Of a stretch of 64,000 nt of DNA, positions 1 to 13,297 are shown piece after piece (position 1 is the first letter of the stretch; every line of letters starts with the position of its first letter). The position numbers were made by a program, and so were the translations under genes. The notes under the pieces are model-generated. The model was not told the origin of the DNA and made no database searches. It saw nothing but the letters and a program-made list of their open reading frames with translations. This stretch comes from Callaeas wilsoni (lineage: Eukaryota; Chordata; Aves; Passeriformes; Callaeidae), in contig VWPU01009590.1 in the NCBI GenBank assembly GCA_013398955.1, positions 4,822 through 68,821 on the forward strand. Direction: 5' to 3'.

Positions 1-149
1 CTCCTCTCCTCTCCTCTCCTCTCCTCTCCTCTCCTCTCCTCTCCTCTCCTCTCCTCTCCTCTCCTCCCCTCCCCTCCCCTCCCCTCCCCTCTCCTCCCCT
101 CCCCTCTCCTCTCCTCTCCTCTCCTCTCCTCTCCTCTCCTCTCCTCTCC
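1..149. repeat. (CTCCT)n pentanucleotide microsatellite
   Basis: Uninterrupted 5-bp array, about 30 units, starting at the first base of the window, so its true left end is not visible. Positions about 66-105 carry a variant block in which many units are CCCCT instead of CTCCT, flanked on both sides by CTCCT units. One strand is pure pyrimidine and the other pure purine. Such tracts are known to be able to form triplex (H-DNA) structures and to vary in length between individuals. No gene is attached to it. Confidence 0.97.
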
Positions 150-3100
150 GATTTTGTCTTAAATTATTTCAATAGGAACTTGGCTGACATTTAGTCCTCT
201 CCTGCCATACTTAAAAACAGTGGGAGTTGCATTGCATTTATTAAAGTACCATCATTCTGGAACTCTGGAAACCATTAATTAAGTAATCAAATTAGAAACT
301 AGAAACCAAGAATTAGTCACAGTACCTAAACAATAAGCCAGTTAATAGGAACTTAATACAAAGGAACAAAAGAATACCGAAACACTCGTTAGGAAAACAG
401 ATTTTATCAACGTCAGCATATATTTCCTACACATGGAAACACAAAAATGATATCCTTGTTGAGATGCATGGCAAAAGTCATTTTCCTTCCAGAAGAAAAT
501 TAAGAAGTCTGATGCTCTTCTACATATTCCTCTTTTTACACAATATATACAAACCTCACTTCCCAGCAGTTCAAGAAGTTATCCCTCTCTAAATAAATGA
601 AAATAACCAGCTTTTCAGATCTAAAAGCAAAAAAATATCTTCTAACACGGAAATTATTTGAAAGACTTCAACCTCAAACTTTTTGGCATGGAAATTCAGT
701 CTTTAGAGGACTAAAACTGACAACGCTTTTTGCCACAATGAGTCTCCATGTGAAACAAAATCAGGCACATATGCACACGCATACACATAGAGACACAAAT
801 TTCATGTCTTTTTCTGGCAGAAACATGTCTCTTGTGATGTATGTTTTCTTTACAGCACAAGGACTCATGTATGTAAGTTGTGCTCTGTAGCACTGGATGG
901 GTTCCAATTTAGTTTTTCAGGGTACTTCACAGACACAAAGCTATAATTCCTGATCTGAAAAGACCTGTAGTCAAAACAAAATAGGTAATACTTCCTTCCT
1001 CCTTAAACTGCAGCTGGCATCTCGCCAAAGCAAACATTCGTAGTCTGAAAATTTATGCTGTAAATAGCTCCGTAAACCAATCTGTCATGTAAATTGTTGC
1101 AGTGTGCACTTCCTGCACTTGAGGACTCTTTGCTCTTAGAGATATAAGCAACACTCAGCCATCCTGAAGAAACTGATAGCTAAAAGACACCTCAGCAGAC
1201 AAGAGAAAAGGGATATGGCATAGCTCTCTACAAGGAAAATCATGCATCTGCTGGAGAATAAAAAATCCTCCCTGACTCTTCTAGTTCATAGTGCAAGTCT
1301 TTAGTCCAAGTCTTTCCTCTTTTCCTAATATTTTCTCTTAGAATTAGAATATGCAGGCTGTACATTTTATTTCATTTTAAAGACAATGTACACATTTTAA
1401 AAAACTCCAAAACTTTAAAAAAAAAAAATTAATTTTTTTTTTTAACTTTTCCCATTTGAATATTAAAGTAATTTTCACAGAGCAGAGTTTTGACCTAAAA
1501 CAGAACTTGCCTATCTAATGGGTCAAAATAATTGACTGGTGTGGGTGAGTTTTTTGCTGTCGACTTTTTATCCCTTGCATTAATCACAAAGAAATTTGGG
1601 ATGGAATCTGCCAGCTACATGATCTGATCAAACAGAATTGCTTGGGGAAATAATTGTAGATGGCTGCCTGTATCAGTAATCAAAGAGCTCTGACTTTTGC
1701 CAAAGAATACTTTTCCAGCTACAAATGTAGCTACATTTTTAATGGCTTTTGATTAATGACTTGAGGGGAACTAAAGAAACTTTAAAAATAAAGCCTCTTT
1801 TCAGATTACTAAAATTGCTTCCCCAAAAGCCAGTGTTAGCGTCTGAAAAATGTATCTAGTGCTGCTAAGACATTTAGACATCAAGAAAAGTATTGCTTTA
1901 AATTTTTCTACCTTCAATATGTGAGAGAAGGCTAGCATTGCTGACCTTGGACTGCAATTACAGCTTTCATTCATGTATCTTTGGCATTCCAAAAATTTAC
2001 ATCTACCACAGAAAATCCCACACCACCACTCTTCCAGGAGCATACCATGCTGCTGGAAGCTTTTAAAACAGACACAGTGGTATCACATCGAACAATTGGA
2101 ATCCAAAGAATGTTTTCACAATGTTACAAGAAAACATTTAGCTTGTACAATGAACAACAATAGAAGCAGCAATCAAAGAAAATCATGATTGTCAACAATG
2201 AGAAATAATGTTTCTTAGCAACCAAGTTTCAATTACTCTTTGTTTGCTAACAATTACCAAGCTATTTAAGGCTAGTAGCTTTATTCTAGTAAGTAATATA
2301 CTATCAAAGACCATGATAAAGAGCTCCTGTTTTAACTGTTTCTATTTTTCAATCAAGCATCTTGCAATTAATTTTATTAATGTTTTAGAACTAGTTTACT
2401 TTGAATGAGCTGTGGCTATGATTTGTTATTGTCATGCAGTAAATGGAATTGTAATGTGTAATAATTATTTGTTTAAATAATAGAATCATTGGCATACGGA
2501 TGATAATCCAAGCAAGAAAAAAATTATTACCATTAATAATAAGATTAAACAAAATTGTATCCAAGAATAGATCCCAGGAGACCCCTTCAGCTATTTTAGG
2601 TGAAGTAGAAATGATATCACTAATTAAGACAGAACACTGGCTGTCATAAAGATAGCTGCAAACACTGCTTCCTAGTGAAAAAGTGAGACTTTATCTTATT
2701 GATAAAAATGACCTGACTTCAATCCACTGTGCCTGTGGCTGTTACCAAGTGTCTGAAAACAGTTACCATTATTAGATACCCTACTTGCTTTCTTACTACT
2801 CCCCATGATGATCAAAGGTTTAAATTATATAGTTTTTGAGTTAAGTATACCATTTTCAATTTCTTGCTTCTTTTTCCCAAAAAAGGTTTTAACCGGACAT
2901 TCAAGCACGTGATTTTCCTCCTGATGGAGTGGTTGGAGTAAAATCCAGGTATCACTACTGAAAGCAGCTGGTCCATTTATTCCATCTGCTATGCCTGTGT
3001 GTGTTAATGAAAGGAGGGGGTTCTCGCTCTCCTGTTTGTTCTTGAGCAACACGAGGTTTTTATTTAAAAGCCAATCTTTTGAGCAGCACTGTGTAAGAAA

Positions 3101-4963
3101 TCAGAAGACTAGTGGAAGTCGAGTAGGAACAAGTGTGGATATTGAACAGAGCTTGCAGGTCAAGCACGTGGTACAGTGAGGGTGCTGGTAAGAGCAAAGC
3201 ACAGGACACGTTGTCCCATGACATCCCAAGGTAGCCATTTCCACTGGACTCCATAATGGCCCCCCTTCAAACTGCTGGTCATTCTTTCTCTGTCCTCTGC
3301 TACCAAAATTATTTCTTTTTTCAGTTCTTAAAATATATCTGGTTCTCAAAGTTTCTTTTCTCCAACCTGAAGACCTATTAATTTCTTTTGCTTATGTTTT
3401 CACACAGCACTGTGTGCCTGAAGCTTCACTGGAACAGTCAGATATTACAAGAGCCATACTAACAAGCGGCATAAATTGGCAACACAGAAATTCAACTGCT
3501 GCAGCTCACATTTTTATACTACAAGAGTAGATTAGACCTTATTCTACCTTGACAAAACCATAATTTAAGATGGTCTCAGTGAAAAATTATTTGGATTGCA
3601 AATTCTTCTTGCCCCTAACGTCAAAAAATGTTTATGGCTTTTTTTCCCCTTCAATAAGAATAAAGTAAGTAAAATGATAATACCTTGTGTATTGATTGAT
3701 TTCTTTTAAAAATTTACTAAGAATCTCCTTAAAAATTAAATTAAAAATACAGTAAATGAATTTATGTACCTATATGCCTGGCCAACATAGAACACAAAAT
3801 GCCTTTGCGCTTCTTCCAGCATCTGACAGAGGGAAGCCCATTGCTCAGTCTGTGGTGGAACGTGTCTCTTTTAATTGCTCTGTTCACATGCCTCAGTCAA
3901 TCTGGATTTAGCAAGGCTAATATCCATTTAATCCTTTGTTTGAATGTAACTTAAAAAGGTCTTTTAATAACACCAGTTCAAGAAGTTTTTGGTCCCCCAG
4001 GAGTGCAGAGGGACTGAAATGCCTTCAGTATAGGCTACCTATATAGGAGATAGCTAGAGAATAATATTTTCAGGCTAATGCTGATTCAGAAAATCCATGT
4101 TGAGTAGTGTTAGTGCCATGGACTTGTGCTTGTAAGCTGTTTGCCATAGCAAGACAAAATTTTGTGAGACTGTTTTCACAAAAACTTTTCCTGTGTGACA
4201 CCTGAGGAAAGAGAAAATAAGGGCTTTGACCAAATAAGAAACCAAACCAAGCACTGACTGGAGTCAATGTGTTTCCAATCCATTCTGTGTGCTGCCTCAA
4301 ATGATCAAACTCATTATGTAAATTCAGGAACTCGCTGTTTCTCGTATAGTGAATCTACTACATAATTACTTCAAGATTTGTAAGGAAAGAGTATTTCCCC
4401 CCTTCTCAGAAACTGTACTGATTTAAGGTTTAGTTAACAATGTAGTCAGGTCTGAATTAGTACAATCTCATAACTCAGATCTGCAGTTTGTGGTTCAGAA
4501 TAATAGCACTCTTTAAGGAGGCAAAAGAATCGCTTTTCATTTAAATGGGATTTTGGATCAGACGCTGAAGAGCTAAGAATCCCTGCTATCCGAATCATAC
4601 TGACCATTCTCTGCCCTTCCTGCTGACTATTGTTGTATTATTTTTGATTTAACCTGCCTTCAATGTCTTTCAGCTGTTCTCTCAGCACTACAGGGACTTG
4701 AACTTTTGACAATGAATGAGATGTGCCAAGCTAGGAGTAATTATTGACGTCACTTCAGCTTTCAACCGGTTTTACCTAAGCTGCTAGTGTTTGAAACAGT
4801 AGGTCATTTGTAGCACATTAGGCAAATCTTAGAACTAATCTTTTGCATAATACATAAGAGCGCAGTTTGTGCATTAACTAGTTTATCTGACTACACAGAA
4901 GCTATGAATGCTGATTTTTATTAAGCTCTTCATTAAGTCAAAATGTATCTGAAGTGTGCACAC
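150..4963. other. AT-rich unique sequence, no gene seen
   Basis: About 4.8 kb without a recognisable gene or clear transposon. The open frames here are all under 110 codons, overlap one another on both strands and show no family motif. A near-perfect A/T palindrome lies at 1417-1443. A stretch near 2540-2640 faintly resembles an old LINE-like fragment but is too diverged to call. The piece at about 3780-3960 is higher in complexity than its surroundings and could be a conserved non-coding element, which only an alignment could show. Confidence 0.6.
1417..1443. repeat. A12-TTAA-T11 palindrome
   Basis: A run of twelve A is joined through TTAA to a run of eleven T, giving an almost complete palindrome of 26-27 bp. 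It is low-complexity DNA that could extrude as a cruciform or mark a slippage-prone site. No coding meaning is implied. Confidence 0.9.
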
Positions 4964-4982
4964 ATATATATATATATATATA
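4964..4982. repeat. (AT)n dinucleotide microsatellite
   Basis: About nine and a half AT units, preceded by a short CACA run and followed by a CAGTC sequence. It is a short simple repeat and probably polymorphic. Confidence 0.95.
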
Positions 4983-7900
4983 CAGTCACAAAATGAAATT
5001 GCTTCAAAGGTAGAAACAGTCACTTGATACGTGGTCTTATCCACTAATAAATGAGGAGTCCCTTCACATGAGATAAGCATAATCTGAAAGAAAACTGATT
5101 CTCCCTTTACAATAAATGAATGAATTAATGCACACATGCATATCCTTTCAATAGATTTTAAAACTGTATTTGTAGATGATGCAAATAGTCTATATAGATT
5201 ACCAGCTATCATACAACTCTTCCCTCTATTAAGTCACTGCAAATTGGATCAAATCTCATCCATCTCATCTGTGGGATCTTTCTAACATGGGAGAAGTAGA
5301 AAAAACTGAGGGATTTCTTTTTATTTTAGAGTTAGTTACTCAAATTTCCAGAAAAAATCCCAGTGTATTATTGAAATATTTGTCATAAATGATATTATCA
5401 AAATAAATATGATTTCTTAATGCTGTATTGTCAACAAATGCAGATGTCACTCTACATGCAACTCTGCACTCAGTTATGTCATTGTTCGATAGCTACTCTA
5501 TTGATCCTGATGGGGAGAGAGTGTTGCACATTTAGGAACTAGTGATAAACAGAACAGTGAAGTTAAGGAAGCACAGGACTGTGCTGACCTGTGCTGTACT
5601 GAGCTGAGCATAATGAGGTCTTTGGGGCTGTACTGTGCAGCAAAAGTTCCTTGGCTGATGCATAAACTAAGCCTACACATTGCAAGAGAGAATTTTGTAG
5701 GCAGCTTCCACTGAGTACTGTTTATTTGACCACCTTTATGGCCTTGCCTTTACCTAAAAGGGCAGCAAAAAGTTTTCATTAGAACAGAGTTGTTTTCTTG
5801 TGAAGAAATTATATGACCAAAAGGGAGAGCTTTCCTTCACGGACATGATCAGCTCTGAACAGCGTGAGGTGTGAAAATCTCTCCGGGCTCCAACTGATGC
5901 TGCACAAATGCAGGGTGTCCAAAAACTGAAGCTACTTAAGGTATGCTGGGTATCTATATTCCCCTCACCATTAAACCAGTTATCTCATTACAGCATTTGT
6001 TGTTGGACCTTCCTTACTAAGACCTGGAAAGAGTCCTGCATTGAATCTCTTTGACCCCACCGCTGCGACCATCCAGTGCTGAACAGCTACTGTTGGAAAA
6101 GATCTCAGATCTTTCACTGTGTTGCATTCTGCTGTCAGGACAGAGTTTGCCAAGGCTATGTGCAAAAAAATTCCCCGAGGTAATTTTCATGGTACTGTTT
6201 TGAAATCATAGTTAAGATCAAAACACAGTAATAATAATTTTTTTTTAAAGTAAGGAACACACCCACACAACCGCGCCAATTGCAGCAACTGCTTTCTTAT
6301 TCTGTTCAGTCTCATCCTCCTTCAAGAGAAATAAATTCACATTTTTCCTATTTGTTTCCTTCTGGGCAAGCACTGAGAGATGAATAATTGCCTTCAGTCT
6401 GCCATAAGATGTATATTGACTTTGCAGTCACTTTGCCAAGAGCCTAAAAGGTCAACATGCTTCAAGAGAGGTAATAAGTGAAGCTCCCTCCTTGTACTCA
6501 ACAGCGGTATCTAACAGCCTGCAACAGACGGAGAAAAAGGAGGGGGATGTCAACTATCCTCCTAACTCCTGCAAGTTCTTAGGTGCAGTTCATTAAAACT
6601 AATGACCAATCACCATATGTTATGGATAAAAACAGATCACTCTTCCACTATCTAGGTAAAGACAAAATATTATATTACTATTGTAATACTCTGTGCACAA
6701 ACCACTCTGGGATTTGGCTATATGCCCCACTTTACAGCAGCATATTTATTAAATTATTAAAATTTCTGGATTGATAGCACTCTCAAACAATTTATTGTAA
6801 CTGTAACATATTTTAAGTTTTGAAAGCACAATAAAGTTGATTTAATAATCCCCTAATCTTATACACATCTTCCCCTAGACTTTTCTTCAATTACACCTCA
6901 TAAATTATAATTTACTGTATATTATAGAAACATTAAAAAATAAACACTTCACGAGAATTTCACCAGATTCATTTATTTTGTTGAGTTAACCAGAAAGCAT
7001 AAAAAATTTGCACGTGACCTCTGAACTCTAAGCACAGGGCCTCAAATTCTGTCTACCATCAAGAATATCCATCTGCCAAAGATAACAACTAAATGTTTTA
7101 TTAACTTGAGCCAAGATATTTGCCCTAATGACTACAGTATGGAAAAAGCAAACAAACAGAAAACTAGCAGAATTCTTTCTGTTCTATAAAAACACCATTG
7201 AAGTTCAAAGAGTTAAAGAGAAACAAAAATCAAAACACTGTCTCCTGTCCATGATGCTTGTTTTGTAAGGATGTATCACTGAAAGTAGAAGCAGACAGAT
7301 TTAGTAAAATCTAAATGCAGATCATTTGTACTATATGAGTAAGAGATGTCATTCCAGTGTCAACAACATCACTTTAGTCAAGTACCTTATTAAAAATAGT
7401 GCCCTGATTTGTTGTGGTTTCGTTTGTGGAGTTGTCTTGGGGTGTTGCAGTGCACCTCAATGTACCACAGTTTTTAAAATGCTCCAGAAGAAGCCATGGT
7501 GAGTTTTGCAAGGTTCAGAATATGCAGAATGTAGCACCTCATTTTGGCAGAGCCAGACTAGCAAGGAATTTACTATAAAATAGTGATTCCCAAATGATTC
7601 TGTTAGGGCAAATGGTTCCTAATAGTGATGACCATTGTCTGATAGTGAATAGGGCTCCTGATGAGTCTTGATGATTTTATAAAATTTCACAGTATTTAAG
7701 CCATCACACTTCACTTATATTCACCCTGAATCTCTCTTCTTCTTTAGTAATTTTCCCTCTCTTATGTTTGACAATACATAACTGCATATGGTTATGCACC
7801 AGCTCCTGCCTCTTTTGGTTTAATTTCTCTTTGTTGTAAGTACCAGCCGTTCCTAGACGACAGAAAAACTCTAGTTTAATCCCAGTGCTGCTGCATCCTA

Positions 7901-8138
7901 TGATGATTATAATTAACCTTGTTGACTTTCATGACAGGGAATCATTTAAACATCCCACTCCAGCAGAAAGGATATGATAATCTTTTTGTACCTGTGCCTG
8001 TTCCCAACAAGATTAGGTAGTAAGGTAGTTTTGCCAGGTGGCAGAAAGAGATGGTTAAAGCCATAAAAAAGTGTTTTGAGTTGCACTATTTTAAATGTGT
8101 AGCAAACTAAAGTGTTTTGGTATCATGTCCTTTGTTGA
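4983..8138. other. AT-rich unique sequence, no gene seen
   Basis: About 3.2 kb between the (AT)n repeat and a CR1 copy. It holds only short chance open frames, several A or T homopolymers of 8-10 bases (for example near 6240) and no recognisable repeat family. Nothing in it supports a gene, a promoter or an RNA gene. Confidence 0.6.
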
Positions 8139-8513
8139 AGGCAGGCTGAGAGAGTTGAAGTTTAATCTGGAGAGGAGAAAGCCCAAGGAGACCTTATTCC
8201 AGTCTTTCAGAAAGGTCTTCAAAAGAGCTGGAGACTGACTTCTTCCAAGGGCACAAGGGAAAATGTCTCTAAACTGAAATAGGGTAAATTTAGCTTAGAT
8301 ATTAAGAAGAAACTCTTTCCTGTGGAGGTGGTGAGGCACTGAAACAGGTTGCCAAGAGAAGTTGTGGACATCCCATCCCTGGAAGTGTTCCAAGCAGATT
8401 GGACAAGGCCTGGTCTAATGGAAGGTGTCTCTGCCTAAAATGATGAGCTGGAACCATGATTTTAAAATCCCCTTTCAACCCAAATCATTGTATGATTCAA
8501 TGATTCTATGACC
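8139..8513 (+). mobile_element. CR1 LINE fragment, 3' end, sense
   Basis: A 5'-truncated copy of CR1, the main non-LTR retrotransposon of birds, which moves by target-primed reverse transcription and usually leaves only its 3' end. Visible landmarks in order are a 'ggctgagagagttg' entry, a segment reading 'gaggcactg.aacaggttgcc.agagaagttgtgga', then 'catccctggaagtgtt', then the terminal 'tttcaacccaaatcatt' and the repeated 'attcaatgattctatga' words typical of the CR1 3' terminus. Many substitutions and small gaps show that it is old. The left boundary is approximate. Confidence 0.92.
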
Positions 8514-9856
8514 ATACATGGGAAGGCCACCTCATGATGGACCATGAACTTACTCAGACAATCAGAATGAACAGCCTGTCTCCTTTAAGAGCAGCATGAG
8601 AACTGAACACAGTCCAAGGGTTTCACCATGAATTCTACAGCATACATGTAGTCTTCTTACAAGAAAAATCAACCATATTTTTCCTTATAACTCCATTTAT
8701 TCTCTTTTTTACTGTTTTGTTTCATGCCTAGTGGGGCACAATCAACAATCTGGCAAACCTCATAGATATGTTCACATTTGCTGCTATATTTTCCAGTAAA
8801 GTCCTTTAAGGTACTTGGCTTTCTTTAGAAACTCCTTCTATAAAGGCATGTGGGAGAAGGCACATCTCATTTCTACCCACACAAATTCATACACATTTCT
8901 GTATCACACAGATACTTGCAGTTTAATCTTAACTTTAACAACTGTAGAAAATATCTTAGCCAACAATTTATTCTCATTTGCCTTAATTGAAGAAAATATT
9001 AACTCACCCTTTCAAAAAGAAAAACTCAAAAAATATAAGAAAAATGTACCCACATAGACAGATTCTGACAGTAGAAAAATTTTTACCACTGCAAACAGTG
9101 CTATTAATAATGCACAGTAATCCCACTGCAGGGTTCGTTGACTGCTACTTAAAGCTTTAATATTCTTCAAAAAAGTATTCTTCTGCTGTGTTTTTCTGCC
9201 TCCTATCAAAACTTCTTCACTGTGAAAAGTAATATTCTGCAGAATCTCTTCTTTTGAGTGATACACTCTTGCTGCAGTGTGCATCCCCAACAGCAATCTG
9301 CAGCAACTTTGGCTGTGTCTACATGAGCACTCAGAGCAGCCAAACAGCTCTGGGGGGCTGTAGCTGATGGCAAGAACCTGAAACACACATAACACACACT
9401 TCAGGAGGTTTTGTGTGCTCTTTCCTATTTTTTTCTTCTTCTTTTGGGGACTATTTCTCCTGGGCTGTGGCTGGCATGCATGAAGTGGCTTTTCCAAGTA
9501 TATTTCATTTTAGTTTCATCTAAAAGAAAACCACACTGAGCAAGCTGATGCCTGTATGCTGTAAACCAAAGTGCAGTAAGTAGAGACAACCTGGAGATCT
9601 GCTTCACAAGCACACTTCTGATGAAAACTAAAAGCTCATGTAGGCACATTCAATGTTTCCTCAAAGGAATGCTGAACCTGTCTTCTCTGATTTGCAAGGT
9701 CATTTTAGGGAACACTGCTGAATTGATATGAGTCATGTATTTATAACCATCTGCCTTTGTATATATATTCCCTTTTAGGAAATGGTGTTTGTCTTTTGGG
9801 AACATATATGGTATGAAATCTGCCACAGTTTTTTTTCTTCCATGAAATACCACTTC

Positions 9857-9896
9857 AGGTTCTTATACTGTCTCAAAGGTTCTTACATTGTCTCAA
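9857..9896. repeat. 20-bp tandem duplication, two copies
   Basis: The unit AGGTTCTTATACTGTCTCAA at 9857-9876 is followed directly by AGGTTCTTACATTGTCTCAA at 9877-9896. They match at 18 of 20 positions. It is a simple local duplication with no visible function. Confidence 0.9.
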
Positions 9897-12800
9897 AGTT
9901 TTCATAAGTAATGGATCTATTCCTTTCTTTCTGAAGCTTCTGCCTTAGGGCAAAATCAAGTTATTATGGGAAGCAAGTTTGGACGTGGTTGGACTCTTTC
10001 AGGTCTTTTCTACTGTGCACTGAGATTTCCTTGGAACACAGCATACATACTGAAATCTTAGAATAAATAGTATTTTATTATTATGCTTAAGGATTGTATT
10101 GTAATACATCGGAACAAGGAATCCTTATTTACAGTAGTTTTTCTGTAACATTTCAGCAGATTGCTTGTAATCTTAATGCTATTGTGAAAGAACACACTTG
10201 AAGCTATATTAGTAAGGATAGATAAGGCTATATTCCAAATTACCCTTGTTTTCTGTACAAACATACATGAAATATACTTGTCTAAAACAATTACTTTATT
10301 CAAAGTATAAAAAACTGTGTTTCAGAACTTCTACACACAGTGTATATCTGATTTTATAGTAACTCCTTAACTATTCTTCCATGACCAGAGAGAAAATGGC
10401 TTTGAGTCTATGAATATAAAAGTCCCTCATTGTCAACTTTGCGTATAGAATTTTAAAATAACTTGAGGCAATAAAAGTGTCCAGGCTAATCCTTGTTTTG
10501 GATGGCAGCACACTAAGGCTGGAGATTGCCTAGCACCATGGAGGGGCCTCTGGAGATCAGCCCTCGGTATCCAGCCTGACCACATCACTCCTCACAAAAT
10601 GCAAGCTACCCGGACTCCCTTGCCAGGGTCAGGTTTACAGGAAGGGTTTTGGGTTGGCTTTAGCTGATGTGCAGGGATAAATAGTCAAAGGAATTTGGAG
10701 TCATAGAACCTTCACTCTTCCCCTGGCTAGAAGTAGAGTACAAACATTGCTCCTCTTCAAAACCTGATAGATTACATCTGCTTCAGAACACTGAGTTTCC
10801 TCACTGCCTTCGAGCAGCAGCATCACCTCATGCACCCTAGCCTTGTTGTTTTCCCTGATTGAAGGCTCTAATGAGACTCATAAAATTGTAATACTGTATC
10901 TCACATACTAATGCTTTAAATATTTTAAAACCAATTACGAAAATAAAAATAGCTGGATGTATATTGAAACGGTGATTGAAGAAAGAAATCAGTTTCTATC
11001 ATGTGTCACTCTTTTGCATTTTAGATTTTAGTTATGAATATTGACACTTTATGCAATATGATAAAGTAGTAACACTGAAGGAAAGTGTAATCTAATAGAA
11101 TAATATAAACTGTCTTCTTAAGAATTGTTTATTTTAAAATATCAGGAGTATATTTGCAAATAGGACTCCTTCTCTGAAATAATTTTTCATGCTAATCAAA
11201 TACAAAATCACACTGTGGTAGTACTGTGAAGGAAATAATTACTGCATTTCTCATGAAAACAATTAAATGCTCCTGCAGAAAAAGACTGGAGGCATTTTTC
11301 ACCCCTCTAAGAAATTATTAGCTCCAACAACTCTTTCATAAGGAAGTCAACAAGTTACATATTAAAATCATGCTATAAACCTTTATGGCATAAGAAAGAC
11401 TTTTTTGTACCACAAATCTCATCTATTTTTCTAAGTATGCCCACAGGCCTCACCAAAAAGGACTCCTCATCCAAAATTTGGCCTTGTGCAAATTATATTT
11501 GTTTAAAAACTTAGTAACCCAATCTTTGCTTCTTGACAAATGTTTTACTTCTGTCAACCAGCAAGAGGTTTTTAAATCTTGAGTACATCAGTATGCAAAA
11601 ATATTTTTTTCCTACTGGAAATGAGAAAATGATAACATTTTAAAGGTCTCAGTTGAACCACTTTGACATGAATAACAGCTGCTAACACTTTGCCAGGAGG
11701 ACAAAACAGTCAGGCACCATGATAATATGTTTATTTCAAAAAAAAAAGGAAGAATATTATAGAAAAAAAATCTCTAGCCTTTCCCTGAGAAAAGGAAAGT
11801 CACTTACGTACCTAGGTAGTTCAGAAGGCCACATCAGGATATAAGGGTAACCACCTGTGCAACATACATATCACAGGACAAATATGAATATGCAAATTGT
11901 TTCTCCCAGGAAAAAATCTGCATGATACAATGAATGAAGTTTCTTCACATAAAACACTGTCAAGAAATTCAAAACAGTAAATGATGAAAAAACTCATTTA
12001 CAAGTAATTTGTGAACAAAATCAGATTATAAACACATCAAAAAACTGTTGTGATATTTGCTTGCTGAAGACTGTAATCGAAACCTTTATCACATTAGTAG
12101 TATTCAAACTATGGCAGCTTTATATACAGTGATTTTGTTTACAAAACGTTTCAACTTCCATTTTCACTACAACAGCATAAGAGATGCGTGTTCCCTTCAC
12201 ATTGGTGGCAATTTCTCTTCATTTACTCCTGCCTTTCCCCATCTACCAGTGAATTCAGAGATAACTGAGATAAGATGTTCCAGCCTCGTGCATATATTTT
12301 GCTAGCTTGAACTTTGAGCCCACTCCAAAAGCATTTTTCTCTCTAGTTAGTGAAAAGATTTCTGTCTAAGCTTCCTAACTGCATAGAAATTCTTCAAGAA
12401 GATATAAAGCTTCAGAAAACCTGCTGGTATGCTTAGACAAGGCTTTTTGCAGAATCCAAAATTGCTACAGGCTCAATGGTTTTGGTTTCCGTTATCATTA
12501 TAGTACTTTAGTACTAAAACATACAATTTTGTTCCTTCTTTTTTTTTCCTAAGAATATTAGAGCTGCTGTTTTTGGAGAAAAACTGTATCTACATTTATC
12601 CTCATCTCATGCTTGTGGACAGATTTTCTTCTAACAGATGTGCTCTGAATATATTGAATATACATTTGAAAATATTTTGAATATAGTTTCCAGTCTGTAT
12701 TTTGAATAAATTTTGCTATCCTTCTTGTTCATATTCTGCTAGAGACATTTCTAGCTGATATTTTTCAGCTCTAGCCAATGATTTCTGATGAGAACATCAT

Positions 12801-13265
12801 TCCAAGTTACAGATGTAGTTCACTAAAAGGCCTGTTCAATACAGTAAAGTTCTGTAAAAGACATAGCTGGCAAGATGATATTTTTTTCTGCTGTTTCTAT
12901 TATTCTTTTATCGAGGAGAATTTTGATTTATTAAGAAATACTTGGACAACTTCTTCTATAGTTAATACTTGCAAATAGTAAAGGCTATCAGAGTAATTTT
13001 GGCATAAACAGATGCAGAAGTGCTGATCCATCAGCACAACTTGAAGCTTGAGAAAAGCTATCATCTAGTTATGGTTGATTTTTGTTCTGACCACATGCAA
13101 TTGGTGGTTAATAGAGAAGTTTATATGTTCTTAAAAATAAAAAAGGAGCCAAATAGACAAAGCAAGAAGTATATTTTTTGTTGAAAATAATTGGACTAGG
13201 ATTTTTTTCTAGATTATAACCATTTTTATCTTTTGTTTATACTTTTATAAACTAACAAACTCAAT

Positions 13266-13297
13266 AGCCTTCAACTCTTCTAGCCTCCAACTCCTCT
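13266..13297. repeat. 16-bp tandem duplication, two copies
   Basis: The units AGCCTTCAACTCTTCT and AGCCTCCAACTCCTCT lie head to tail and match at 14 of 16 positions. This is a small local duplication in otherwise unique sequence. Confidence 0.8.

Noticed and set aside
2540..2640. Faint similarity to an old LINE segment ('gatcccaggagacccc...')
   Set aside because: The match is short and from memory only, with no 3' terminus or second landmark, so it is not listed as an element.
9012..9497. 161-codon open frame on the minus strand
   Set aside because: It has no recognisable domain or family motif, includes a poly-lysine run from a homopolymer, and no splice partners or promoter are visible. 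Chance is the simpler explanation.
10490..10680. Possible degraded antisense CR1 end ('ggcctctggagatca')
   Set aside because: Only one CR1-like word is clear. The next expected blocks are missing or too diverged.
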